Assembly: GCA_035370465.1 (NCBI GenBank)
Contig: DAOOVW010000028.1
Location: 1 to 21,327 of the forward strand
Length of the DNA: 21,327 nucleotides
Reading direction: 5' to 3'
Source: a bacterium
GTDB lineage: Bacteria > Ratteibacteria > UBA8468 > B48-G9 > JAFGKM01
The position numbers were made by a program, and so were the translations under genes. Shown piece by piece: positions 1 through 6,989 of the stretch; position 1 is the stretch's first letter; each line of letters opens with the position of its first letter. The notes beneath the pieces are model-generated. The model did not search any database. It was not told where the DNA came from and saw only the letters and a list, made by a program, of their open reading frames with translations.

Positions 1-335
1 TCATAAGTTCCTCCATCTCCACCAAAGGCAACAAAAACAACATCTTCAATATTTATTTTCCCCTGTTTTTTTAATGACCTATATGCTGCCTCAATTCCAC
101 TTATTGTTGCTGCAACATTTTCAAAAGCAGAGTGTATCCATGGAACATTCCATGCAGAAAATGGGAAAATTGTGCTTGCTACCTCTAAACAGCCAGTTGC
201 ATTTGCAACAATTACCGGTTTGTCAATTGCAAGCATAACCTGTCTTGCAGTAATACCTGCTCCACAACCAGCACATAACCTATGTCCTGAAACAAATTTT
301 TCATTTCTTTTTGAAAGTTGTTTTAAACTTGGCAT
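1..335 (-). CDS. porB: Pyruvate:ferredoxin oxidoreductase beta subunit, N-terminal part (cut by window edge)
   Basis: This is the first 111 codons of the thiamine-diphosphate-binding beta subunit of a multi-subunit 2-oxoacid:ferredoxin oxidoreductase, which oxidises pyruvate to acetyl-CoA and passes electrons to ferredoxin in the cytoplasm. The start reads MPSLKQLSKRNEKF, then GHRLCAGCGAGI with C21 and C24, and C49; these fit the iron-sulfur cysteines of PorB. GGDGGT at residues 105-110 is the start of the TPP/Mg motif. A strong GGAGG (341-345) lies 5 nt before the ATG and overlaps the porA stop codon by one base, so the two genes are translationally close. The C-terminal part lies left of the window. 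PorB rather than another 2-oxoacid beta subunit is my reading of the cysteine pattern and the PorA neighbour. Confidence 0.9.
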   Translation of the reverse strand, partial: MPSLKQLSKRNEKFVSGHRLCAGCGAGITARQVMLAIDKPVIVANATGCLEVASTIFPFSAWNVPWIHSAFENVAATISGIEAAYRSLKKQGKINIEDVVFVAFGGDGGTY

Positions 336-344
336 TTTTGCCTC

Positions 345-1544
345 CTATTCTCTTACTCCAATGTATTTTAATGTGAATTCTTTTTTCCCTGTACTTGAAA
401 TTTTTAAAAGTTCATCAAAAATATCTCTTATATCCTCTAATTTTACATCTCTTCCACCTAATCCATAGACAAAATTAACCAGTGTTGGTCTTTTTTCATA
501 ATGATAAAGAGAAGATGAAATTTCAGAATAAAGAGGTGAAACAAAACCAGACATTCCTTCAACTCTTTCTACAACTCCAAGAACTTTTAATTTAGATAGA
601 ACTTTTGCTATTTCTTCTGCTGGAAAAGGTCTATAAACTCTTAATTTTAAAAGTCCAACTTTTTTCCCTTCTTTTCTCATCTGGTCAACAACTTCTTTTG
701 CAGTTCCAGTAGTTGAGCCAATTATAACAATCCCAACTTCTGCATCATCCAATTTGTATTCTTCAAAAAACCCATAATATCTTCCAAACTTATCTCCAAA
801 CTCTTTCCCTATTTCTGGAATAATTTTCAAAGCATTTTTCATTCCTTCTGCCTGTTGTCTTTTATGTTCAAAATAATAGTCCTGTAAGTCAAGAGCACCA
901 ATTGTTATTGGTTTGTTTTCAATTAAACTCTTAATTAAATTATCCCTTTCAGGAGGGATGCCAATAAATTCTTTAACCTGCTCATCTGTAAGTATCTCCA
1001 ATGTTTCTAAACAATGACTTAAAATGAACCCATCAGTAGTTACCATTGCAGGAAGTTTAACATCAGGATGTTCGGCAATTCTTAATGCCTGAAAAATATT
1101 ATCATATGTTTCCTGAACATTTTCAGAATAAATCTGTATCCATCCAGAATCTCTTGCTCCAAATGTATCTGAGTGGTCACAGTGGATATTTATTGGGGAA
1201 GAGAGAGTACGATTAACAACTGCCATTACAATTGGTAATCTCAATCCAGAAGCAATATAAAGCATTTCCCACATTAAAGCAAGTCCCTGTGAAGAAGTCC
1301 CTGTCATTGCTCTTGCCCCAGAAGCAGATGCACCGATACATGCACTCATTGCAGAATGTTCACTTTCAACTGCAACAAATTCCGTATCAACAAGTCCATC
1401 TGCAACAAATTGAGAAAAAATCTGGACAATTTCAGTTGCTGGAGTAATTGGATAAGCAGCAACAACATCAGGATTAATTTGTCTCATACCTTCAGCAAAT
1501 GCCTCATTTCCTGTCTTTGCAACTATGTTTTTTGTTTTTTCCAT
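345..1544 (-). CDS. porA: Pyruvate:ferredoxin oxidoreductase alpha subunit
   Basis: A 399-residue alpha subunit, the usual length for separately encoded PorA. It pairs with PorB to form the core that binds pyruvate and thiamine diphosphate. Visible family signatures are the N-terminal AYPITPATEIVQ segment, the AVESEHSAMSACIGASASGARAM block that contacts the cofactor, GTSSQGLALMWEM, and the HCDHSDTFGARDSGW segment. The C-terminal part (about residues 270-399) looks like the transketolase-C-like domain (VGIVIIGSTTGTAKEVVDQM, LKLRVYRPFP). AAAAGGAG at 1551-1558 sits 6 nt before the ATG and fixes the start. porA is the first gene of its unit: no gamma or delta (ferredoxin-like) subunit precedes it, although porG-porD-porA-porB is the common order. 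It diverges from the hxlB-like gene. Confidence 0.93.
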   Translation of the reverse strand: MEKTKNIVAKTGNEAFAEGMRQINPDVVAAYPITPATEIVQIFSQFVADGLVDTEFVAVESEHSAMSACIGASASGARAMTGTSSQGLALMWEMLYIASGLRLPIVMAVVNRTLSSPINIHCDHSDTFGARDSGWIQIYSENVQETYDNIFQALRIAEHPDVKLPAMVTTDGFILSHCLETLEILTDEQVKEFIGIPPERDNLIKSLIENKPITIGALDLQDYYFEHKRQQAEGMKNALKIIPEIGKEFGDKFGRYYGFFEEYKLDDAEVGIVIIGSTTGTAKEVVDQMRKEGKKVGLLKLRVYRPFPAEEIAKVLSKLKVLGVVERVEGMSGFVSPLYSEISSSLYHYEKRPTLVNFVYGLGGRDVKLEDIRDIFDELLKISSTGKKEFTLKYIGVRE

Positions 1545-1707
1545 CTCTTTCTCCTTTTATTTTCAAGTCAAAACTGTTCTATTTCCATTTTTCCCTAAAT
1601 TAAACAGGGTTTTAAAAGAAATGAGATAATATGATTTTGATATATATTTTTGATAAAAGGATATAATAAAACTTTTAATTTGTCAAATTTTTAGATAAAA
1701 TAGAAGT
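1545..1707. promoter_or_regulatory. Divergent promoter region between porA and the hxlB-like gene
   Basis: This 163-bp gap must hold promoters for both directions. On the plus strand there is a TATAAT at 1662-1667 with a TTGATA at 1637-1642 (19-bp spacing, long). There is also a TAAAAT at 1696-1701, only 6 nt before the ATG at 1708. No Shine-Dalgarno sequence precedes that ATG. On the minus side only the porA ribosome-binding site is clear. Promoter calls here are inferences from consensus matches in very AT-rich DNA. Confidence 0.45.
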
Positions 1708-2232
1708 ATGGAAAAAGAAATAAAAAAAGTTATTGAAGAAATTGAATTATGCCTTGCGAATATAAAAAAAGAGTACTTTGAAATTTTAGAGAAAAATTTA
1801 AAAGAAAATAAAAAGATATTTATATGTGGAGTTGGAAGAAGTGGACTTGTTGGGAAAATGTTTGCTATGAGATTAAGACAAATTGGATATGAAAGTTATG
1901 TAGTTGGAGAAACAATTACTCCATCATCTTCAAAAAATGACTTAGTTATTTTTATTTCTTATTCAGGAGAAAAACAATATAATATTGAATTAGCAAAAAG
2001 AATAAAAAAAGAAGGAACAAAAATTTTAGTAATAAGTTCCCAGAAAAAAAGTTCTCTTTCTGAAATTTCTGACTTTAAAATTTATATACCGAACAAAAAT
2101 TCAGTCCAGTTTGGAAATTCTCTTTTTGAACAATGTGTTTTTATTTTCTTGGAGTCATTTATTCTTTATTTAAGAGAGAAATATAAAATAAGCGAGGAGA
2201 AATTTAAAAAAGGGCATACAAATTTAGAATAA
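1708..2232 (+). CDS. hxlB: SIS-domain sugar-phosphate isomerase, 6-phospho-3-hexuloisomerase-like
   Basis: A 174-residue single SIS domain. Members called PHI interconvert D-arabino-3-hexulose 6-phosphate and fructose 6-phosphate, either in formaldehyde fixation or, in reverse, to make pentose phosphates. The signature ICGVGRSGLVGKMFAMRLRQ (about residues 39-58), YVVGET, and IFISYSGE (about 81-88) match this family, and the length fits (about 175-185). A short helical N-terminal segment precedes the first strand. No hexulose-6-phosphate synthase (hxlA) is nearby, so the substrate could be another sugar phosphate, and the symbol is by similarity only. There is no Shine-Dalgarno sequence; TAAAAT ends 6 nt before the ATG. 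proC follows 20 nt later on the same strand. Confidence 0.75.
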   Translation: MEKEIKKVIEEIELCLANIKKEYFEILEKNLKENKKIFICGVGRSGLVGKMFAMRLRQIGYESYVVGETITPSSSKNDLVIFISYSGEKQYNIELAKRIKKEGTKILVISSQKKSSLSEISDFKIYIPNKNSVQFGNSLFEQCVFIFLESFILYLREKYKISEEKFKKGHTNLE

Positions 2233-2234
2233 AT

Positions 2235-2252
2235 TATGATAAAATTTTGAAA
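2235..2252 (+). promoter_or_regulatory. Possible leaderless promoter (-10 box) of proC
   Basis: TATGATAAAAT spans 2235-2245 and leaves 7 nt before the ATG at 2253. No GGAG-like sequence is present. The same arrangement occurs before the hxlB-like gene and ribBA. There is no good -35 match, and in AT-rich DNA such boxes arise by chance, so this is a hypothesis. Confidence 0.35.
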
Positions 2253-3062
2253 ATGAAAATAGGAATAATTGGTTTTGGTAATATGGGCAGTATTTTTGCT
2301 GAGAGTTTTTGTTCATATGGGTATTTTAAAAAAGAAGATATATTTGTTTCTGATAAAGATAAAAATAAAATCTCAATTGCAAAAAGAAAAGATTATAGAA
2401 TAGAAACAAATACTGAATTGGCAAAAAAAACAGATATTATTCTTTTAGCAATAAAACCAGATGATATAGAAAAAGTTATTGAAGAAATAAGTGGATTTCT
2501 GGATAGAAAAAAACTCTTAATTTCAATAGCAGCGGGAGTAAAAATAAAAAAAATTGAGGGGAAATTAAAAAATAAAAATCCTGTAATAAGAGTTATGCCA
2601 AACTTAAACATTAAGGTAAAGGCAGGAATAATTGTCTATTGTAAAGGGAAAAATGCAAAAGAGAAAAAATATGATGTCTTTCTTAAAAAAATTTTTTCTC
2701 CATTAGGACTTGTTTTACAGATGCCAGAAAATAAATTTGATACAATAACTGCTATTTCAGGTAGTGGTCCTGGTTTTATTTTTTATATTGCGGATGTGCT
2801 TACAAAAATATGTGAAAAGAAAAAAATAGAAAGAAAAAAAACAATTTCTCTTGTGAAAACGCTTTTTTATGGAAGTGGGAAACTACTTTTCTATTCAAAT
2901 GAAACACCAGAAGAGTTAAAAGAAATGGTCTGTTCTCCAAAAGGAACAACCATAGCGGGAATTGAAATTTTTGAAAAGAATAAATTTCCTGATATTTTTC
3001 AGAAAGTAATAGAGAAAAGTGAAAAAAGAAGTAAAGAGCTTTCAAAGAATAGTAAAAAATAA
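2253..3062 (+). CDS. proC: Pyrroline-5-carboxylate reductase
   Basis: This enzyme reduces 1-pyrroline-5-carboxylate to L-proline with NAD(P)H, the last step of proline synthesis. The N-terminal Rossmann motif is IGIIGFGNMGS, followed by ILLAIKPDDI, ISIAAGVKI and VIRVMPNLNIKVKAG, all in family order. The C-terminal dimerisation domain shows AISGSGPGF and SPKGTTIAGI, where most members have PGGTT. I place the start at ATG 2253 (269 residues). A TTG at 2247 is in frame, but the chain normally begins right at the Rossmann strand. Neither start has a Shine-Dalgarno sequence; TAAAAT at 2240-2245 lies 7 nt upstream of the ATG, so a leaderless transcript is possible. Confidence 0.93.
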   Translation: MKIGIIGFGNMGSIFAESFCSYGYFKKEDIFVSDKDKNKISIAKRKDYRIETNTELAKKTDIILLAIKPDDIEKVIEEISGFLDRKKLLISIAAGVKIKKIEGKLKNKNPVIRVMPNLNIKVKAGIIVYCKGKNAKEKKYDVFLKKIFSPLGLVLQMPENKFDTITAISGSGPGFIFYIADVLTKICEKKKIERKKTISLVKTLFYGSGKLLFYSNETPEELKEMVCSPKGTTIAGIEIFEKNKFPDIFQKVIEKSEKRSKELSKNSKK

Positions 3063-3483
3063 AATTTTAGTATAACAAAAGGGGAAAAAAAATACTCCTT
3101 CCCTTACTAAGGTTTACCCGTCTATCTTTGTAGAGGGGAAGGTTAGGCTCGCCCGTTGGGTCCTCGCTTTTGGCTACGGATCCTGTGGACTATGCCCGAG
3201 GGATGGATTTATTTAAATCCCCCTTCATCCCCCTTTTTCAAAGTGGGAAGTATCACTCCTTCCTTTATAAAAGGAAGGACGGGATGGATTGTCTTACACA
3301 GAAGGGTTTAGAGTTTTGCTCACAGACCATCCCTACACCGAAGCGATAAGTTATGCTTACGGGATTTTAGAAGAGGTATGCTTATACAATTTTGAGAGAA
3401 CTTTTAAAAACTTATCCAAAGGATCCTTCGGATAAAAACTTTAATCAATTTTGGTAAAACCTATTATAACATAGGGGGAAAAA
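3063..3483. repeat. Repeat mosaic between proC and the purine nucleoside phosphorylase gene
   Basis: No gene is seen in this 421-bp gap. It contains several pieces that recur elsewhere in the window. A GC-rich block at about 3147-3204 (GCTCGCCCGT ... GCCCGAGGGATG) is found again, inverted, at 12287-12347. A CTCCTTCC...GGAAGGACGGGATGGA unit at about 3253-3290 recurs at 15660-15692. An AATCCCCCTTCATCCCCC unit (3214-3250) recurs at 15713-15750. The right end carries CAATTTTGGTAAAACC (3446-3461), the inverse of the element ends at 7589 and 8848. A long hairpin sits at 3412-3435. Confidence 0.75.
3412..3435. repeat. Hairpin upstream of the purine nucleoside phosphorylase gene
   Basis: TTATCC at 3412-3417 pairs with GGATAA at 3430-3435, and AAG pairs with CTT inside it, with one A-C mismatch and a GATC loop. 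It lacks a following T tract, so it is not a typical terminator in either direction. It may be part of the repeat or a leader structure. Confidence 0.55.
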
Positions 3484-4302
3484 ATGAGTGAATGGGAAAA
3501 AGTTAACAAGGCAGTTGAGTATATAAGGAGTAAAAGTAAAGTAGTTCCTGAAATTGGTATAATACTTGGAACTGGACTTGGAGAATTTGGTAAAACAATA
3601 GAAGATGTAATTGTAATTCCATATAAAAACATACCTGATTTTCCTGTCTCAACTGTTGAATCACATGAAGGGAACCTGTTAATTGGGAAAATAGGAAATA
3701 AAAATGTTGTTGCAATGCAGGGTAGATTTCATTTGTATGAGGGATATAGTGCAGTTCAAATATCTTTTCCCATAAGGGTAATGAAACAATTGGGTATAAA
3801 GACATTATTTGAGTCAAATGCTTCGGGAGGGTTAAATCCTTTATTTGAAAGAGGGGACATTGTAATAATTACAGACCATATAAACCTTACAGGATATAAT
3901 CCATTGGTAGGTGAAAATGATGAAAGATTTGGACCAAGATTTCCTGATATGAGTAATCCTTATTCAAAAAATTTGATAGAGTTAGCAGAAGACATAGCAA
4001 TTGAAAATAAAATTAAAATTAAAAAAGGTGTGTTGGTTGGACTTTTAGGACCCAATTTAGAAACAAAAGCAGAATATAGGTTTTTAAGATTAATTGGGGC
4101 AGATATGGTTTGTATGTCAACTGTTGTTGAAGTTATTGCAGCAGTTCATTTGGGATTAAATGTTTTTGGCGTTTCTGTAATTACGGATATGGGACTACCT
4201 GATGCTTTAAAACCACTTACTTTTGATGAAATAGTTGAAATAGCAAATTCTTCTGAACCAAAGTTGACAAAATTATTTAAAAACATTATAATAAATTATT
4301 AA
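3484..4302 (+). CDS. Purine nucleoside phosphorylase (trimeric, PNP/MTAP family)
   Basis: This 272-residue enzyme phosphorolyses purine nucleosides to base and ribose 1-phosphate for salvage. Motifs in order are GTGLG (29-33, phosphate loop), SHEG (60-63), MQGRFHLYEGY (78-88, R81 and H83), SNASGG (111-116), GPNLET (189-194) and MSTVVEVIAAVH (211-222). Length and motifs match the trimeric class. The usual Asn of the purine-binding ITN motif is Asp here (D235 in VITDMGLPD), as in methylthioadenosine phosphorylases, so 6-aminopurine nucleosides may be accepted. STVPEVI of most PNPs is STVVEVI. The AGGGGG at 3472-3477 sets the start, with a TATAAC box just upstream at 3465-3470. It heads a four-gene run with gaps of 1, 31 and 23 nt. 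Confidence 0.88.
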   Translation: MSEWEKVNKAVEYIRSKSKVVPEIGIILGTGLGEFGKTIEDVIVIPYKNIPDFPVSTVESHEGNLLIGKIGNKNVVAMQGRFHLYEGYSAVQISFPIRVMKQLGIKTLFESNASGGLNPLFERGDIVIITDHINLTGYNPLVGENDERFGPRFPDMSNPYSKNLIELAEDIAIENKIKIKKGVLVGLLGPNLETKAEYRFLRLIGADMVCMSTVVEVIAAVHLGLNVFGVSVITDMGLPDALKPLTFDEIVEIANSSEPKLTKLFKNIIINY

Positions 4303-4303
4303 A

Positions 4304-4456
4304 ATGAAAAATAAAAAAATAGAAGAAAATTCGAAAAAGAAGAAAAGAGTTACAATAAGATGCAGGAAATGTTTAATTATTGATAGTTATGATGAAAATG
4401 AAAAATGCTGTCATCATTGTGGAAGTATCCTTTTTAAAAAAGTTGATGAGGTTTAG
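4304..4456 (+). CDS. Small zinc-ribbon protein (50 residues)
   Basis: The protein starts one base after the phosphorylase stop and reads MKNKKIEENSKKKKRV and onward to ...FKKVDEV. It has a lysine-rich N-terminus, then C20-x2-C23 and C36-x2-C39, the spacing of a single zinc ribbon. It has no membrane segment. The tight packing between the phosphorylase gene and rpsU suggests cotranscription. No function can be assigned; small ribbons next to ribosomal protein genes are often nucleic-acid or ribosome associated, but that is inference. The lack of its own strong Shine-Dalgarno sequence fits translational coupling to the preceding gene. Confidence 0.7.
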   Translation: MKNKKIEENSKKKKRVTIRCRKCLIIDSYDENEKCCHHCGSILFKKVDEV

Positions 4457-4487
4457 AATCTTATTGAAAGAGAGGTGAAACAATTAA

Positions 4488-4661
4488 ATGAGTGATTTTG
4501 ACAGAATTTTTAGACAATTTAAAAGAGATGTTGAAAAAGAAAGAATAATTAAAGAGGTAAAAAAGAGAGAATTTTACGAAAAACCAAGTCAAATAAGAAG
4601 GAGAAAAAAAGCAAGAAAACACAGACCTCAATCACAATATTCAAGACAAAGAACTTATTAG
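4488..4661 (+). CDS. rpsU: Ribosomal protein bS21
   Basis: This 57-residue basic protein belongs to the small ribosomal subunit, near the 3' end of 16S rRNA where mRNA is engaged. The sequence FDRIFRQFKRDVEKERI, then EVKKREFYEKPSQIRRRKKA, matches S21 closely (VEK..I..E.K.REFYEKPS..RRRK). The tail is Arg/Lys/Gln-rich and short. GAGGTG at 4472-4477 lies 10 nt before the ATG. It sits 31 nt after the zinc-ribbon gene and 23 nt before the sugar kinase gene. The length is slightly below the usual 60-70 residues. Confidence 0.92.
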   Translation: MSDFDRIFRQFKRDVEKERIIKEVKKREFYEKPSQIRRRKKARKHRPQSQYSRQRTY

Positions 4662-4684
4662 ACAGGTAAGAAGGAAAATGATGA

Positions 4685-5650
4685 GTGAATATTTATACAT
4701 TGACTTTAAATCCAAGTGTTGATTATTCTTTTTATGTTCCCGAAATAAAGTTTGATGATATTAACAGAATAACTCACCAGAGAATTGACCCGGGAGGGAA
4801 GGGTGTTAATATAGCAAGAATGCTTTTAAAATTAGGTGAACAATCAATTCCTATAACTTTCTGCACAAAAGACAATTCAAATATATACCCAAAAATTCTT
4901 GAAAAAGAAGGACTTATTCCTATTTATATTAAAATAAAAGAAAAAATAAGAAATGTTTATAATTTTATTTCTGAAAAAGGTGAAATTTTAAGATTTAATG
5001 AAAAAGGGCCAAAAATAAGTTATGAAGAAAAGAAACAACTCTTTAAAAAAATTATGTGCTTGAATTATAAAAAGGGAGATATAATTGCAATTAGCGGGAG
5101 TTTACCATCTGGTTTTAAAAAAGATACATATAAAATAATTTTAAATAAGTTAAAAAAATTTCAACTAATAACTTTTGTTGATGCAGACGGAGATGTTTTA
5201 AAGTATGCTGTTGAAAGCAGTCCATACATAATAAAACCAAACTTATGGGAATTAGAAAGATGTATGGGTGAAAAAATAAAAAATGGGAGAAAATTAGTCA
5301 GTGTTGTTGGTAATTTATTAAATAAAAATATATCAATTATAATTTTAACTCTTGGAGAAAAAGGGACTTTTGTATTTACAAAAGAACAAATACTTTATGG
5401 GAATGTGCCAAAAGTTAAAGTTAAAAGTTCGGTTGGTTGTGGAGATGCTTTTATTGCTGGATTTTTATTTTCTTTGAAAAACAATAAGAATTTAAAAGAT
5501 TGTTTAAGATACGCAATTGCATGTGGAACAGGTAAAGCAAAACAAGAGGGAACAAAAATGCCAGATAAAAAGGAAGTTATGGGTATATACAATAAGACGA
5601 CTATTTTTGATGTTGATTATGACTGGGTTTTGAAAAATTTTGTCCCTTGA
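4685..5650 (+). CDS. PfkB-family sugar kinase, 1-phosphofructokinase / tagatose-6-phosphate kinase type
   Basis: A 321-residue ribokinase-fold kinase. The opening TLTLNPSVDYSFYV and DPGGKGVNIARMLLKLG (36-51) are the substrate-binding signatures of the FruK/LacC/PfkB branch, which phosphorylates phosphorylated hexoses. SGSLPSG (137-143), KPNLWELE (184-191) and SVGCGDAFIAGF (249-260) follow. D254 is the expected catalytic base, but the anion-hole motif reads GCGD rather than GAGD. The start is GTG 4685: an in-frame TGA lies directly before it (4682-4684), and AGAAGG is about 10 nt upstream. ATGs at 4678 and 4681 are in another frame. Its last 50 bp overlap the converging membrane-protein gene. 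The exact substrate cannot be told from sequence. Confidence 0.85.
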   Translation: MNIYTLTLNPSVDYSFYVPEIKFDDINRITHQRIDPGGKGVNIARMLLKLGEQSIPITFCTKDNSNIYPKILEKEGLIPIYIKIKEKIRNVYNFISEKGEILRFNEKGPKISYEEKKQLFKKIMCLNYKKGDIIAISGSLPSGFKKDTYKIILNKLKKFQLITFVDADGDVLKYAVESSPYIIKPNLWELERCMGEKIKNGRKLVSVVGNLLNKNISIIILTLGEKGTFVFTKEQILYGNVPKVKVKSSVGCGDAFIAGFLFSLKNNKNLKDCLRYAIACGTGKAKQEGTKMPDKKEVMGIYNKTTIFDVDYDWVLKNFVP

Positions 5651-6569
5651 AAGTAAGAAAAGTTATATAACCAATTATTGCCTGTATTATAATAGAAAAC
5701 AAAACAATTAAAGAAAGGGCAAATGCCTTTTCTTCTCCTAAATAATTTTTAAAAAAGAAAACATATGTAAATTCTCTTACTCCTACTCCACCTATTGAAG
5801 GGATAATTGTAGAAACCCAGATAAGAGGAGTATAAATAAAAAATATAGATAAAGGTAAATATTCTTTAATTAAACCAACGGCAACAAAAAAATTTCCCAC
5901 CACTGAAAGAAATTGGAGAAAAAAACTCATAATAAGTGAAAAAAATATTGTCTTTTTTTCCTTGAAATAAAAATTAAATAGCGAATAAGTAGTCCTCAAT
6001 TTTTCATCAAAAGATGATGGAAGTATTTTCCCAATAGGGTTATAAAGTTTTTTAGCAAAATTTCTATAACTCAAAAAGAAATAGAAAAAAAGTGTAATGC
6101 CAGTCAGAGAAAAAATGAAAATTTTTACTCTCTGGTCATTAATTTGTGAAAAAAATAAAGCAAAAGTCCCCATAGTTAAAATTGTAATAGCACCAATAAA
6201 TCTATCAATAAGTACTGAAATTGCAGGCAACATTTTTTTCTCATCGTCCTTAATAAGGTAGAAAATTTTAACTGCATCTCCCCCAGATGATGTTGGTAGA
6301 AACATATTGAAAAAAAGTCCTATCATAGTTAATTTCCAGATATACATTACAGGTTTTTTCTTACCTAAATAAATATTAACAATTAAAAAATATCTAAAAG
6401 CAATAAGAAAGGAAGTCCCAATAAAAATAAAAAGTCCTGTTAATACAAGAAAATTATTTGAATTTTTAAAAATTTCAGAAAGAAGTGAAAGGTTTATTTT
6501 TTTAAGGACAATAAATAAAAAAATACCACTTATAGATATTTTTAATAGCAGTGAGATTACTTTTTTCAT
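5601..6569 (-). CDS. Flippase-like integral membrane protein (LPG synthase transmembrane / AglD-YbhN family)
   Basis: A strongly hydrophobic protein with about seven to eight predicted membrane segments, beginning with one at residues 4-22. Family marks are NMFLPTSSGGDAVKIFYL, the LIDRFIGA motif and PSIGGVGVREFTYVFFF near the C-terminus; these recur in the LPG_synthase_TM family of lipid or glycan-carrier flippase-like proteins. The open frame extends to 6629, but those 20 extra residues come from repeat DNA, so I prefer ATG 6567-6569 (MKKVISLLLKIS), 322 residues. No Shine-Dalgarno sequence is visible there; TATACA lies close upstream. Its 3' end overlaps the kinase gene tail-to-tail by 50 bp. 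Substrate unknown. Confidence 0.78.
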   Translation of the reverse strand: MKKVISLLLKISISGIFLFIVLKKINLSLLSEIFKNSNNFLVLTGLFIFIGTSFLIAFRYFLIVNIYLGKKKPVMYIWKLTMIGLFFNMFLPTSSGGDAVKIFYLIKDDEKKMLPAISVLIDRFIGAITILTMGTFALFFSQINDQRVKIFIFSLTGITLFFYFFLSYRNFAKKLYNPIGKILPSSFDEKLRTTYSLFNFYFKEKKTIFFSLIMSFFLQFLSVVGNFFVAVGLIKEYLPLSIFFIYTPLIWVSTIIPSIGGVGVREFTYVFFFKNYLGEEKAFALSLIVLFSIIIQAIIGYITFLTFKGQNFSKPSHNQHQK

Positions 6570-6989
6570 TTGTATATGTTCAATGAATTCCGTTAGTAAG
6601 GCACAGAAATTAAAGATATTTCCCCTCATCTTTCTTCTCCCCCAGAGGAGAAGAAAATAAAAAAGGCAGTAAAATCCCCTCTTTCCTATCTTTTCCCTCT
6701 CCCCTTTGGGGAGAGGGAAAGGGTGAGGGGGGAATGCACCAACTCAGAGGCACAAGGAAGTATCTTTAGTCGGTTTTACAAAGAAAGGGAATAAAAATTC
6801 TATCCTTTGTTAACTGATAAGTAATTCCCCTCTTTAGGGGGGCTTTTTTCAGCAAACACTACTGGAGTTAAAGTGAATTTTGCTTTGTTTTACCTCTGTG
6901 CCTTTGTGTCCAATGGATCCTGCGATTTATCCCTTCCCTTGATATTCTTTTACTTTGTGCTTTTCAGACAACATAGTTGACTGAGTCTT
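6570..6989. repeat. Repeat mosaic between the DJ-1-like and flippase-like genes
   Basis: No gene is supported in this gap. It holds CTTCTCCCCC/GAGGAGAAG (about 6645-6654), a perfect 13-bp hairpin at 6692-6720 followed by GGGTGAGGGGGG, and a unit at 6736-6784 (GCACCAACTC ... TTTAGTCGGTTTTACAAAG) that recurs at 7757-7806 (inverted) and 15599-15648. A CCTCTGTGCCTTTGTG piece (about 6893-6908) recurs near 11478. The region is clearly richer in G and C than the flanking genes. Confidence 0.75.
6692..6720. repeat. Perfect palindromic hairpin of the GC-rich repeat family
   Basis: TTTCCCTCTCCCC (6692-6704) and GGGGAGAGGGAAA (6708-6720) are perfect 13-nt inverted arms around a TTT loop. Related hairpins are at 7687-7713, 8936-8958, 12351-12373 and 12486-12506. 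There is no T tract to make it an intrinsic terminator, though transcripts would fold strongly. Confidence 0.85.

Noticed and set aside
2247..2252. TTG start for proC
   Set aside because: ATG 2253 lies two codons later, directly at the Rossmann strand where the family normally begins.
3412..3435. Intrinsic terminator of proC
   Set aside because: The hairpin is 350 bp after the gene, lacks a T tract and lies next to the promoter of the next gene.
6570..6629. Twenty-residue N-terminal extension of the flippase-like protein
   Set aside because: It is encoded by spacer repeat sequence and has no ribosome-binding site; the family begins at the MKKVISLLL segment.
6692..6720. Intrinsic terminator
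   Set aside because: The stem is strong, but no T tract follows on either strand and copies of the same hairpin occur in many spacers, so it is better treated as a repeat.
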